A stretch of 64,000 nucleotides of DNA from Paenibacillus stellifer (GTDB lineage Bacteria > Bacillota > Bacilli > Paenibacillales > Paenibacillaceae), in the NCBI RefSeq assembly GCF_000758685.1, contig NZ_CP009286.1, positions 2,200,501 to 2,264,500 on the forward strand, in the 5' to 3' direction. Position numbers and translations under genes: made by a program. Shown here one piece after another: positions 53,080 to 60,447 of this stretch. The notes under the pieces are model-generated. The model saw nothing but the letters and a program-made list of their open reading frames with translations, made no database searches and was not told the DNA's origin. Numbering within the stretch: position 1 is the stretch's first letter; each line of letters starts with the position of its first letter.

Positions 53080-53322
53080 TAAATCGAGAGCTTGTATTCG
53101 GAGCTGATGGAGGCCTGGAACAAGCGGGATGCGCAGCGAATGGCGGATTTCTTCGCGCCGGAGGGCGAAATGATCGGCTTTGACGGAAGTATTGCAGTCG
53201 GGCCGGAGGATATTTACGGGCATTTGAAGCCGGTGTTCGATCATCATCCGTTTCATGGAAGACCCGAGCTCGTAGAGCAAATGAGACAGGAATTGAGCGA
53301 GGTCTTGCAGCAGCGGCGATAA
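53080..53322 (+). pseudogene. SgcJ/EcaA (SnoaL-like) family remnant with internal deletion
   Basis: The readable frame contains SLYSELMEAWNKRDAQRMADFFAPEG, GFDGSIAVGPEDIYGHLKPVFDHHP and then directly FHGRPELVEQMRQEL. In the family these last two parts are separated by about 40-50 residues, so an in-frame deletion is likely. The 5' end lacks a start: the upstream codons stop in two frames (WSG*, then taa), indicating a further frameshift. Intact members are small ligand- or substrate-binding SnoaL folds of unknown use. Confidence 0.6.
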
Positions 53323-53514
53323 TCCATTATGGGAAGTACGATAGTAGCAATTGGCAGCTTGGAAGCATGGTATGGACTGGATGAAATCCGGGATGAAGCC
53401 GTAACCTTTGCCGTTATACTAACCAGTATGCAAGGCGGAGAGAGCCGGGGCGATGCGCAGCCTGACGATTTGAATTTCGGTCGAAGGGATAGGAAAGATA
53501 ATTGCTGCGGGGCG

Positions 53515-53543
53515 TTGCATGTATGTTTTATTACTTTTATAAT
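53515..53543 (+). promoter_or_regulatory. Strong promoter of the antisense antitoxin RNA
   Basis: TTGCAT (53515-53520), 17-bp spacer, consensus TATAAT (53538-53543). It reads toward the 3' end of the toxin gene on the opposite strand. Confidence 0.7.
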
Positions 53544-53549
53544 AAGATA

Positions 53550-53670
53550 TAGAAGAAGGGGGCGGCTGCAACCGTCCCCTGCAACAGCCGCTTTTAAGGG
53601 CGGTTGGCTCGTTAACGGTGGAAGTTAGGCTCCCTGGTCGTCAACCTTAAGGGGGCCAACTTCTTTTTTA
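53550..53670 (+). ncRNA. Antisense RNA, type I antitoxin (predicted)
   Basis: From the promoter above, RNA of about 120 nt would end at a strong terminator: 53622-53635 pairs with 53650-53662 (13 bp, one bulged A) followed by six Ts (53664-53669). It covers the last 20 codons of the toxin ORF and its 3' untranslated region, the same convergent layout as txpA/RatA and bsrG/SR4. A shorter hairpin at 53563-53594 could be an earlier end. Confidence 0.6.
53563..53594. terminator. Hairpin at the 3' side of the toxin mRNA
   Basis: GCGGCTG and CAGCCGC arms (53563-53569 and 53588-53594) can end the toxin transcript on the - strand and, with TTTT after it, may act weakly on the + strand. Confidence 0.45.
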
Positions 53671-53740
53671 AGTAGGTAAGCAAAGCGAGAATAAACATCC
53701 CGAACATTAACATTAAAGTTAACGTGTCTTTAACTTCCAT
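53612..53740 (-). CDS. Putative holin-like type I toxin (TxpA/BsrG family)
   Basis: 42 residues from ATG 53740. The peptide starts MEVKDTLTLMLMFGMF and continues ILALLTYLKK, matching the single-helix 'putative holin-like toxin' family of Firmicutes; the positive tail (KKKLAPLRLTTREP) follows the membrane helix. AAAGGAGGTG before the start is an unusually strong ribosome binding site, as is common in these toxins. A TGGTATAAT extended -10 lies upstream. The peptide would insert into the cytoplasmic membrane. The antisense RNA overlaps its 3' end. Confidence 0.75.
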   Translation of the reverse strand: MEVKDTLTLMLMFGMFILALLTYLKKKLAPLRLTTREPNFHR

Positions 53741-53804
53741 GGCACCACCTCCTTTCGGAAAGTGGAGCTATGCCGCCCTTGCAAGCCAATCTGCTGCATT
53801 TAGA

Positions 53805-53813
53805 ATTATACCA
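53805..53813 (-). promoter_or_regulatory. Extended -10 promoter of the toxin gene
   Basis: On the - strand TGG TATAAT (53813-53805), an extended -10, with no good -35. Start near 53798 leaves a leader of about 58 nt before the toxin ATG. Confidence 0.5.
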
Positions 53814-53825
53814 TGTTTTTATATG

Positions 53826-53851
53826 AGCAGTCTCTTCGGAGACTGCTTTTT
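53826..53851 (+). terminator. Terminator with TTCG tetraloop
   Basis: AGCAGTCTC and GAGACTGCT (perfect 9 bp) flank a TTCG loop and are followed by TTTTT on the + strand. It may stop transcription before the deoxynucleoside kinase region or end a further small RNA. Confidence 0.7.
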
Positions 53852-53937
53852 AGATGTCATAAAATTCCATAAATCAGGAGTTATATAGAAGTGAAAGCCC
53901 GGTCGCTGGAGGGACCACACCCGCTTGGCGTAGCTAG

Positions 53938-54069
53938 GACAAAGAAGACGCGTTCCATGCCCACCAGCTCATTCCGGCGGATATGGAGTGGCTGGATTTG
54001 ACGCTGTACCCGGAGAGGACGAGAGCTGTAGAAAAGAATGATGGATACACGAACAAATGTTTGGTATAG
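53938..54069 (+). pseudogene. C-terminal remnant of an unidentified protein
   Basis: An open frame of 43 codons without a start (it follows an in-frame TAG) ends at 54069. It contains AFHAHQLIPADMEWLDLTLYP, which looks like real protein sequence, but I cannot assign a family. The rest of 53852-54251 shows no gene. Confidence 0.3.
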
Positions 54070-54251
54070 TAAGGTCGAGACCTGCTCTTCGTGCATTGAC
54101 GAAAGGGATCGATAACATCCAACTTTCCATAGGAAGAGGCGGATCACTGTGATACAATAATCAGGTCTGTTTTTTGGAAGTGATGAATTTATTCGATCGA
54201 TGTTGCGAAATTAATAGACTGCGATTGTCATCAGGTAAAGGAGCTTATACC

Positions 54252-54905
54252 ATGAATCCCTATCATATCCCCGAGAACGCGCTGATCACGGTGGCCGGAA
54301 CCGTCGGCGTCGGCAAATCCACGCTTACGGCAGCTCTGGCGGAACGCCTTGGCTTTCGAACCTCGCTGGAGCAAGTTGAACATAATCCTTATCTCGAGAA
54401 ATTTTACGACGACTTTGAACGCTGGGTCTTTCATTTGCAGATTTATTTTCTGGGCGAACGCTTCAAGGAGCAGAAGCGGATGTTCGAGCTAGGCGGCGGC
54501 TTTGTGCAGGACCGCTCCATCTATGAAGATACGGGCATTTTTGCCAAAATGCATGCGGATCAAGGCACGATGTCGGCTACGGATTATGCTACATACGCAC
54601 AGCTGTATGAAGCTATGGTAATGACGCCTTATTTCCCCCATCCTCATGTGCTGATTTATCTGGAAGGCAGTCTGCCTGCTATCCTTAACCGGATTCAGGA
54701 ACGGGGGCGCGAAATGGAGATTCACACGGATCGCTCCTATTGGGAGAACATGTATAACCGCTATTCCTCCTGGATCGAGACGTTTGATGCTTGTCCGGTT
54801 CTGAAGCTGAACATTGAGGAATACGACGTGCATGACCCTGCTTCGATGGATGATATTTTACGGCAAGTTAGCGAAAGTATCCGGGGCACGGCGGCAACGG
54901 TTTAG
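54252..54905 (+). CDS. Deoxynucleoside kinase (dGK/dAK type)
   Basis: 217 residues from ATG 54252 with AAAGGAG 8-9 nt upstream. P-loop AGTVGVGKSTLT (about residues 15-26), substrate site EQVEHNPYLEKFYDD, the ERS/DRS-type motif VQDRSIYEDTGIFAKM and the lid region RIQERGREMEIHTDRSYW. These cytosolic enzymes phosphorylate deoxyguanosine, deoxyadenosine or deoxycytidine for nucleotide salvage. In Bacillus a pair (dgk, dck) is adjacent; here only one gene is present. Specificity cannot be told. Confidence 0.85.
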   Translation: MNPYHIPENALITVAGTVGVGKSTLTAALAERLGFRTSLEQVEHNPYLEKFYDDFERWVFHLQIYFLGERFKEQKRMFELGGGFVQDRSIYEDTGIFAKMHADQGTMSATDYATYAQLYEAMVMTPYFPHPHVLIYLEGSLPAILNRIQERGREMEIHTDRSYWENMYNRYSSWIETFDACPVLKLNIEEYDVHDPASMDDILRQVSESIRGTAATV

Positions 54906-55177
54906 GCTGCTGCTCTGACCGGAAATCCTTGTACGCCGATCTTCGAGGGAGAGGCTGACTGAAGCAATATGGAATAAGCCGGGTGGCTGCGTTCGAAGCT
55001 AACCGGCTTATTTGCATTACCTGAATTACTAAGTCGGGGCCTTCGCATAGCACTTGAACAGGCTGCGAAGCGCAAAGCTCCACATAATGGGGTTGCGATG
55101 TGCTGCAACTTCCTGCGTTTTTTTGCGTCAGTATATATGGAAAATTTTATTCAATGGTAGAATAGGAGATTCGTTAA

Positions 55178-56425
55178 ATGAAGCATTGGGGAAGATTGCT
55201 GCTGTGCGGAGCACTGCTGCTGGGAGGCGGCGCTGCCGCTGCACCGGGGAATGTCTCGGCGGCAGGTGGCGTAAGCATTGTGCTGGACGGGTATCCGCTG
55301 CCTTTTCCGGTGGAGCCTGCGGTCATGAACGGCACGACAATGGTTCCGTTCCGGGCGATTTCGGAAGCGCTCGGCATATCGGTGCAGTGGAACCAGAGCG
55401 CTAAGGTAATTACCGCGACAGGAAAGACCGGAGAGACGACGAAGATCGTGAAGCTTACAATCGGAAGCAAGACGGCGCAGGTGAACGGCACGGCGGTTAA
55501 GCTGGCGGTGGCGCCGCAGACGGTCCGAGGTACAACGATGATTCCGCTGAGCTTCTTCAGCCAGCAGTTCGGCGCGGCGGTGTCCTGGAATCAGGCGGCC
55601 AAGACGGTCTCGATTACCTCGCCTAAGGAAGAGCTGTACACGCTGGCGTTCTACGCCATCTCTTCATACAGTCAATATAACCTGCTGGGCGGGTTCGATG
55701 ACGCCGCATTCGGCTGGAGCCGGATCGGCAAAGATGGCGAGTTCACGACAACGGGCGGTGACTTCTATTGGCCGCAGGCTGCCGGTGACGTTAGCCCGGA
55801 ATCCATTGTGCAGAGCGCGTCCACAAGCGGCCAGACCCCTTACTTGATGGTCTATTCGAGTGACAGCAGTCTGGAACTGACCAAGAATCTGGAGGATGCC
55901 GCGCTTCAGGCGCGAACGATTGACAGTATCGTGAATACGGCGGCAGAGAAGGGCTTTAAAGGCATTATGCTGGATCTGGAAGGGCTTGGGTTGACCGGGG
56001 ATAAAGCGAAAGCGCAGAGCGACTACAACGCCTTCGTCCGGAATCTGTCTGCGAAGGCCCGCGCACAGGGCCTGAAGCTTGGCATTGCCGTTCATCCGCT
56101 GAACAGCTCGTACGGCGGCTATGATTACAAGACGCTGGGGACACTGGCCGATGAGCTTGTCATCATGGCTTACGCATACGGTGATGAGAAATCACCGGAG
56201 CCGGCCGACAAGGTGGATGAAGCCATCCGGCTGGCGCTGAAGATGACGTCCAAGGACAAGCTGGTGCTCGGCATTTCGCTCCAGAGCGAGAATTCGTCAT
56301 CGGTGAACACCAAGATCGGGCTGGCGAAGCGCTATGACCTGAAAGGCATCGCAGTGTGGCGGCTCGGACTGATTGCACAAGCGGCCTGGGACCAGATGAA
56401 TGAATCCATTGAATTCGGCAATTAA
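55178..56425 (+). CDS. Secreted stalk-domain protein with C-terminal GH18-like domain
   Basis: 415 residues. Signal peptide (RLLLCGALLLGGGAAAAPG), then an N-terminal stalk domain: IVLDGYPLPFPVEPAVMNGTTMVPFRAISEALGI and VRGTTMIPLSFFSQQFGAAVSWN. Residues about 155-415 form a GH18-like barrel: LAFYAISSYSQYN, FKGIMLDLEGLG with the catalytic Glu of the DxxDxE strand, VIMAYAYGD and GIAVWRLGLIAQAAWDQM. Related YaaH-type proteins act on peptidoglycan or spore cortex. The short GIMLDLEG strand keeps the catalytic acid. Single-gene unit. Confidence 0.75.
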   Translation: MKHWGRLLLCGALLLGGGAAAAPGNVSAAGGVSIVLDGYPLPFPVEPAVMNGTTMVPFRAISEALGISVQWNQSAKVITATGKTGETTKIVKLTIGSKTAQVNGTAVKLAVAPQTVRGTTMIPLSFFSQQFGAAVSWNQAAKTVSITSPKEELYTLAFYAISSYSQYNLLGGFDDAAFGWSRIGKDGEFTTTGGDFYWPQAAGDVSPESIVQSASTSGQTPYLMVYSSDSSLELTKNLEDAALQARTIDSIVNTAAEKGFKGIMLDLEGLGLTGDKAKAQSDYNAFVRNLSAKARAQGLKLGIAVHPLNSSYGGYDYKTLGTLADELVIMAYAYGDEKSPEPADKVDEAIRLALKMTSKDKLVLGISLQSENSSSVNTKIGLAKRYDLKGIAVWRLGLIAQAAWDQMNESIEFGN

Positions 56426-56465
56426 TCTGACTTTTGGCAAGTATCTATAACCATATATCAAAAGA

Positions 56466-56503
56466 ACAACAGCCCTCCGGCTATTTATGCGGAGGGCTGT
56501 TGT
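56466..56503. terminator. Perfect 14-bp hairpin between convergent genes
   Basis: ACAACAGCCCTCCG (56466-56479) pairs exactly with CGGAGGGCTGTTGT (56490-56503) around a 10-nt loop. No clear T-tract follows, so its strength is uncertain. Confidence 0.55.
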
Positions 56504-56584
56504 CGGTTGTACGTGTCTCAGCAGGCAGGTGCACCCTGGATCAGGGATTACCAGGCTCCTTCGGTACTGACCGTAACCGCTCTG

Positions 56585-57196
56585 CTAGAAATTATAGCCC
56601 GTTTCCAGCAGCGACAGGGCTTCAGTCAGTATGTCCGGATAGCTCCGGTCATGCTGTTCGATAAAAAATTTCTGCGAAGCCATCGCGATGCCTACGAATG
56701 CCGCCGCGAGGCTGCGTACCCGAAGCTCATCCTTACTGCAGCCTTGGCGCTGGGCGATCACGCTGGCGACCATTTCTCCGGTTGTGATGATCTGCTGGAT
56801 CATGGCGGCCTGCAGTTCGGGAATCTCGTACGATAACGACACCCGCTCCCAGATACCCACTACTTCATCTTCGGGAATCTGGTCGAAGCCGTCCTTGACC
56901 GCCCCTTTGAGAGCTTGAATGATGCTCAGCTCCGGAGGCTGCTTCAGAAAGCTCTCGATCAGCAGGGGATCATAATCATCTTCCAGTACAACCGCTTCTT
57001 TGGTGGAGAAGTAGCGGAAGAAAGTGCTGGGCGATATTTCGGAAGCTTCGGCGATTTGTTCCACGGTCGTAGCCTGATACCCCTGCTCGCGGAAGAGGCG
57101 CAGCGCATTCTCCTGAATGGTGGCTCTTGTCTTGAGTTTCTTTCGTTCCCGAAGTCCAGGCTTCGGACTGCTGTTATTCATGTCTGACAAATCCAT
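56585..57196 (-). CDS. TetR family transcriptional regulator
   Basis: Up to 203 residues. Helix-turn-helix in the first 70 residues: TIQENALRLFREQGYQATTVEQIAEASEISPSTFFRYFSTKEAVV. The C-terminal part is a helical ligand-binding domain. Start is uncertain: ATG 57196 has GGAGGG almost touching it, the in-frame TTG at 57190 has a better distance, and ATG 57181 is the next. It lies 142 bp downstream of the MFS exporter on the same strand, so it is likely the last gene of that unit and its repressor. Confidence 0.82.
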   Translation of the reverse strand: MDLSDMNNSSPKPGLRERKKLKTRATIQENALRLFREQGYQATTVEQIAEASEISPSTFFRYFSTKEAVVLEDDYDPLLIESFLKQPPELSIIQALKGAVKDGFDQIPEDEVVGIWERVSLSYEIPELQAAMIQQIITTGEMVASVIAQRQGCSKDELRVRSLAAAFVGIAMASQKFFIEQHDRSYPDILTEALSLLETGYNF

Positions 57197-57338
57197 CCCT
57201 CCACATAGGCCTACAAGGGGATTTCCGTTCCATACACTTACAGGAGGCAGTCTCCGGTTATGGTGACACAGGACTCCATTGGTATGGATGCTTCTCTTCA
57301 GTGTACCCTGATTTCGGCGGAAGGGACAAGCGCTTAAA

Positions 57339-58853
57339 TCAGGAGGAGAGCTTTTGCGGCTCTGCAGCAGGCTCCGCCGTTTGGCGCGGCAGGAAGACAA
57401 GCGCCAGCAGGATGCCGGCCGCTGCAATGCCGGCGCAGATCCAGAGCATATGCTGCATGCCCTGGACGAAGGCGGATCGGACCATGCCCAGCAGGTCCGG
57501 CAAGTTCAACCGGCCGGCGACCGCAGCGCCGGCCGATGCGCTCTGGCGGACGGCCGACGCGGCTTCAACCGGGAGGCCGTCCAGCCGCAGGCCGCTGCGG
57601 TAGGCGGAGTTCAGCGCCGAGCCCAGCAGGGCGACGCCGACAGCTCCGCCGACCTGGCGCAGCGCCATGACCAGCGCTGAGCCGACGCCGCTGCGCTCGG
57701 CGGACAGCGCCCCGATCGCGAGATCCATCGAGATCGGCAGCGCGAAGCCGAGGCCCAAACCGGCGAGGGTGATCCATAAGGCGGCATAGCCATAAGTGCT
57801 GCCCGTGTCTGTGGCCGTGCCAAGGAGCAGAGCCGCCGCCATGACGGTGAAGCCAAGGGCAACAATGGTGCGCGAGTTCAGTTTCTTCAGGAGAAGATCG
57901 GAGTTCTTGGCGCCGACAAGCATTCCGCCGATCATCGGGAGCAGCCGCAGCCCGGTTCCCAAAGCGTCGGCTCCGTTAACGGCCTGAAAGTACTGCGGCA
58001 TGACGAACAGCAGGCCGAATAAGGCGAACGACACGCAGGTGGCCAGAATGGTTCCCCAGGTGAAGCCGCGCGAATGGAAGAGCGACAGATCAATGAGCGG
58101 GTGCTCCGTCCGGCGCTCCCAGAGAACGAAGAAGATCAGAATAATGAGACCCGCCAGCAGGGTCGTGAGAGTGAGGGCATCTCCCAAGCCGTGCTCGCCC
58201 GCCCGGATAACACCGAAGGTTACGGCGGCCAGACCGATGCTGGATGATGCGACGCCTGCCACATCGAGCTTAAGGCGCAGCTCACTGCGTGATTCCGGCA
58301 TGAGCAGCCCTACGGCAATCAGCGCGATCACAATAAGCGGAAGATTGATCAGGAAGACGGCCCCCCAGTTGTAATGATTCAGCAGCCATCCTCCAAGGAT
58401 CGGGCCGAGCGGAATGCCGAGCATATTGGCCGAGGCCCAGACCATCATGGCTTTGGTCCGCTCGGGGCCTTCGAACAGTACGGGAAGCACGGACACGGAT
58501 AGCGGGATGAGAAAGGCCGCACCCAATCCAAGCAAAGACCGCATAAAGATCAGCATACCGGTGGAGGCGGCATAAGCGCAGCCTGCCGATGCGCCGCCGA
58601 ACAGGAGGAGGGCCAGCATCAGGAAGGTTTTGCGCCCGAACCGGTCGCCAAGCATGCCCGCAGGCAGCAGCATGGCAGCCAGCACCAGATTGTAGGAGTC
58701 CAGAATCCACTGGAGACGGCTGGTCGGAGCCTGCAGGTCCGTCGCCAGCGTCGGCAGAGCAACATTGAGAATGGTCATATCAAGACCGACCGCGAGCAAT
58801 CCGAAGGTGAGTGAGAAGAGCACCCACCATTTCGATTTCAGGGAACGCGTCAT
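57339..58853 (-). CDS. MFS multidrug exporter, DHA2 family (14-TMS)
   Basis: 504 residues from ATG 58853 (AAAGGTGG 10 nt upstream; GTG 58865 overlaps it). Fourteen membrane segments. Motif D LAVGLDMTILNVALPTLATDL, motif A PAGMLGDRFGRKTFL, motif C LGIPLGPILGGWLL. The pattern fits QacA/SmvA/EmrB-like drug:H+ antiporters. The C-terminal half is very GC-rich. A TetR regulator follows on the same strand, and a strong promoter with TGTCA repeats lies upstream. Confidence 0.87.
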   Translation of the reverse strand: MTRSLKSKWWVLFSLTFGLLAVGLDMTILNVALPTLATDLQAPTSRLQWILDSYNLVLAAMLLPAGMLGDRFGRKTFLMLALLLFGGASAGCAYAASTGMLIFMRSLLGLGAAFLIPLSVSVLPVLFEGPERTKAMMVWASANMLGIPLGPILGGWLLNHYNWGAVFLINLPLIVIALIAVGLLMPESRSELRLKLDVAGVASSSIGLAAVTFGVIRAGEHGLGDALTLTTLLAGLIILIFFVLWERRTEHPLIDLSLFHSRGFTWGTILATCVSFALFGLLFVMPQYFQAVNGADALGTGLRLLPMIGGMLVGAKNSDLLLKKLNSRTIVALGFTVMAAALLLGTATDTGSTYGYAALWITLAGLGLGFALPISMDLAIGALSAERSGVGSALVMALRQVGGAVGVALLGSALNSAYRSGLRLDGLPVEAASAVRQSASAGAAVAGRLNLPDLLGMVRSAFVQGMQHMLWICAGIAAAGILLALVFLPRQTAEPAAEPQKLSS

Positions 58854-58897
58854 TAGGTGAACCACCTTTCATAATCAAGGATACATTACATAATGGG

Positions 58898-58926
58898 ATT
58901 TTATATAAAATGATAGTTACTGTCAA
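58898..58926 (-). promoter_or_regulatory. Consensus promoter of the MFS/TetR unit
   Basis: On the - strand TTGACA (58926-58921), 17-bp spacer, TAAAAT (58903-58898). TTACTGTCA (58917-58925) overlaps the -35; its inverted copy is at 58988-58996, and further TGTCA units lie at about 58938 and 59001, so TetR may bind here. Confidence 0.7.
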
Positions 58927-59049
58927 ATTAAATATTGTGTCAAAATATTCGACAATCCGTTTCCTGAAAAGCAATCACTATCCTGAATGACAGTAACAAA
59001 TGTCACAACCTTCGGAAGTCCAACCCGCTATAATCACTAAGGTTTGCCA

Positions 59050-59078
59050 TTGACCTTTTTCATATATGTGGATATAAG
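59050..59078 (+). promoter_or_regulatory. Sigma-A promoter of the small ORF/radical SAM unit
   Basis: TTGACC (59050-59055), 17-bp spacer, TATAAG (59073-59078). Start near 59085 places the small ORF at 59119 first in the transcript. Confidence 0.6.
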
Positions 59079-59118
59079 CTATGCGCTTAGAAATGGCCTT
59101 GTAATTCTTGGTGAACAC

Positions 59119-59193
59119 ATGTTGTCCAAGGGACACCGCAAGGCGTCTATTCCTTGGGCTGTATTAACTCTCGGAGGGATTTCGATATCATGA
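59119..59193 (+). CDS. 24-residue ORF coupled to the radical SAM gene
   Basis: ATG 59119 (TTGGTG just upstream) to TGA 59191 encodes a short peptide MLSKGHRKASIPWAVLTLGG plus four residues. Its stop overlaps the radical SAM start as ATGA (59190-59193). It may be a leader that couples translation, or a precursor peptide for the enzyme; it has no cysteine but carries Trp, Lys and Ser. Small size makes chance possible. Confidence 0.35.
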   Translation: MLSKGHRKASIPWAVLTLGGISIS

Positions 59194-60146
59194 CTTACAA
59201 AGCATTGGAGCTGGTCAAACCGCAGGTCTGGGAGCTGGAGGGACTGGAGGTTGGCGTAACCTCGAACTGCAATTTCCGCTGCGATTACTGCTGCGCGTAC
59301 AACCGGAATGACGGCCAGAGCCTGACTGGAAGCGAAATTATCACCATTCTGGAGGAGCTTCCGAAGCTGAAACGCGTTCGGCTGTCCGGTGGTGAAGTGA
59401 CGCTGAAATATGAGGATTGTGTCGAGGTGGTATCCTACTGCGCCTCAAGAGGCATTTCGACTCAATTGAATTCCAACGCCAGCCTGCTGAACGAAGAGCG
59501 GATCGGAGGGCTGGCCAACGCCGGGCTGACGACGATCCATATTTCGTTCAATTTCACATCCGAAGAAGCGTTCTCCCGGTATTACAACATTCATCCAAGC
59601 ATCTACCGCAAAATCTGCGAGAATATCGCCCTCTTCGCCCAGACGAACGTTGATACCGTTCTGGAGACACTGCTGTTCAGCGAGACGGAACGGAATATGC
59701 GGGAAATCAGCGACCATGTCTATGATTTGGGCGTGCGTACGCATGAAATTCAGAACAGCATTATTATGAATCACACCGGCTGGAAGTCGATCGCCGCCCG
59801 CGAAGGGCTCAAGGCTGCCGTGACGGACCTGATTGCGAACAAGCGGGAAGACACCATTCTGTACTTCACCTGCATGGACCGCTTCATGGAAGCGCTTGGC
59901 TTCCGGGAGCAGCCGGGGGTTTATTTCCCTCACTGCATCGAAGGCAAGACCCAGCTTCATCTGCACGGCAACGGCGATATTCTGATATCCGAGCTGTGCC
60001 ATCCGGTAATTATCGGCAATATTTACAAAGGAACCTCACTGAAGGATATTTATAATCCGACGCCTGAGCCGCTGGCGGCATTTCTTGAGAAGCAGCCATG
60101 CCCGGCGCTGGATGCGCTGTTTCCGGAGGGGCTGCCGGTTACTTGA
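59190..60146 (+). CDS. Radical SAM protein with SPASM/twitch-like C-terminus
   Basis: 318 residues from ATG 59190 (TCGGAGGG about 11 nt upstream). The [4Fe-4S] radical SAM motif is CNFRCDYC (about residues 25-32), followed by RVRLSGGEVTL for SAM binding. The C-terminal part HCIEGKTQLHLHGNGDILISEL then CHPVIIGNIYKGTSLKDIY matches the twitch/SPASM pattern with extra cysteines (HCIEG, ELCHP, PCPAL) that could hold an auxiliary cluster. SPASM enzymes often modify peptides or proteins. The substrate is unknown. Cytoplasmic. Terminator at 60223. Confidence 0.75.
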   Translation: MTYKALELVKPQVWELEGLEVGVTSNCNFRCDYCCAYNRNDGQSLTGSEIITILEELPKLKRVRLSGGEVTLKYEDCVEVVSYCASRGISTQLNSNASLLNEERIGGLANAGLTTIHISFNFTSEEAFSRYYNIHPSIYRKICENIALFAQTNVDTVLETLLFSETERNMREISDHVYDLGVRTHEIQNSIIMNHTGWKSIAAREGLKAAVTDLIANKREDTILYFTCMDRFMEALGFREQPGVYFPHCIEGKTQLHLHGNGDILISELCHPVIIGNIYKGTSLKDIYNPTPEPLAAFLEKQPCPALDALFPEGLPVT

Positions 60147-60222
60147 CTGGGGCAATATTAAGAGTATATTAATCTCTCTCCTCCGGTAATGTTCATTAGG
60201 ATCACTAAATAGCCTCATACTT

Positions 60223-60266
60223 AGGCCGTTTGTTTCGCGCAGAAAGCGTGAAGCGGACGGCCTTTT
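60223..60266 (+). terminator. Rho-independent terminator of the radical SAM unit
   Basis: AGGCCGT (60223-60229) pairs with ACGGCCT (60257-60263), with a second inner stem TTCGCGC/GCGTGAA, followed by TTTT. The remaining sequence to 60447 has no gene; I find no defensible promoter or riboswitch there. Confidence 0.75.
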
Positions 60267-60447
60267 CGTATGGAGAGAGAGGGAGGAATTGGAAGGATTA
60301 TTTCGGCAGAGAAAACATTCAATAAATCGTCTGCAAAAATTGTCGAAAATGATTCATTTTTGACGGAGAAAACCCGATAAAATCAGTAAAATCGATGGCG
60401 GGTCAGGGTTGCCAAACGCAGAGACTGCGCTTAAGGGGTGCTAAAGA

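Noticed and set aside
53329-53628. 99-codon frame after the SgcJ remnant
   Set aside because: It runs through the antisense RNA promoter and terminator; only the first part (MGSTIVAIGSLEAWYGL) looks protein-like and may be another remnant, but support is too weak.
60267-60447. c-di-GMP riboswitch before the chemoreceptor gene
   Set aside because: A GCAGAGACTGC hairpin and GCCAAACGC resemble parts of GEMM RNA by eye, but the conserved core and tetraloop-receptor are absent.
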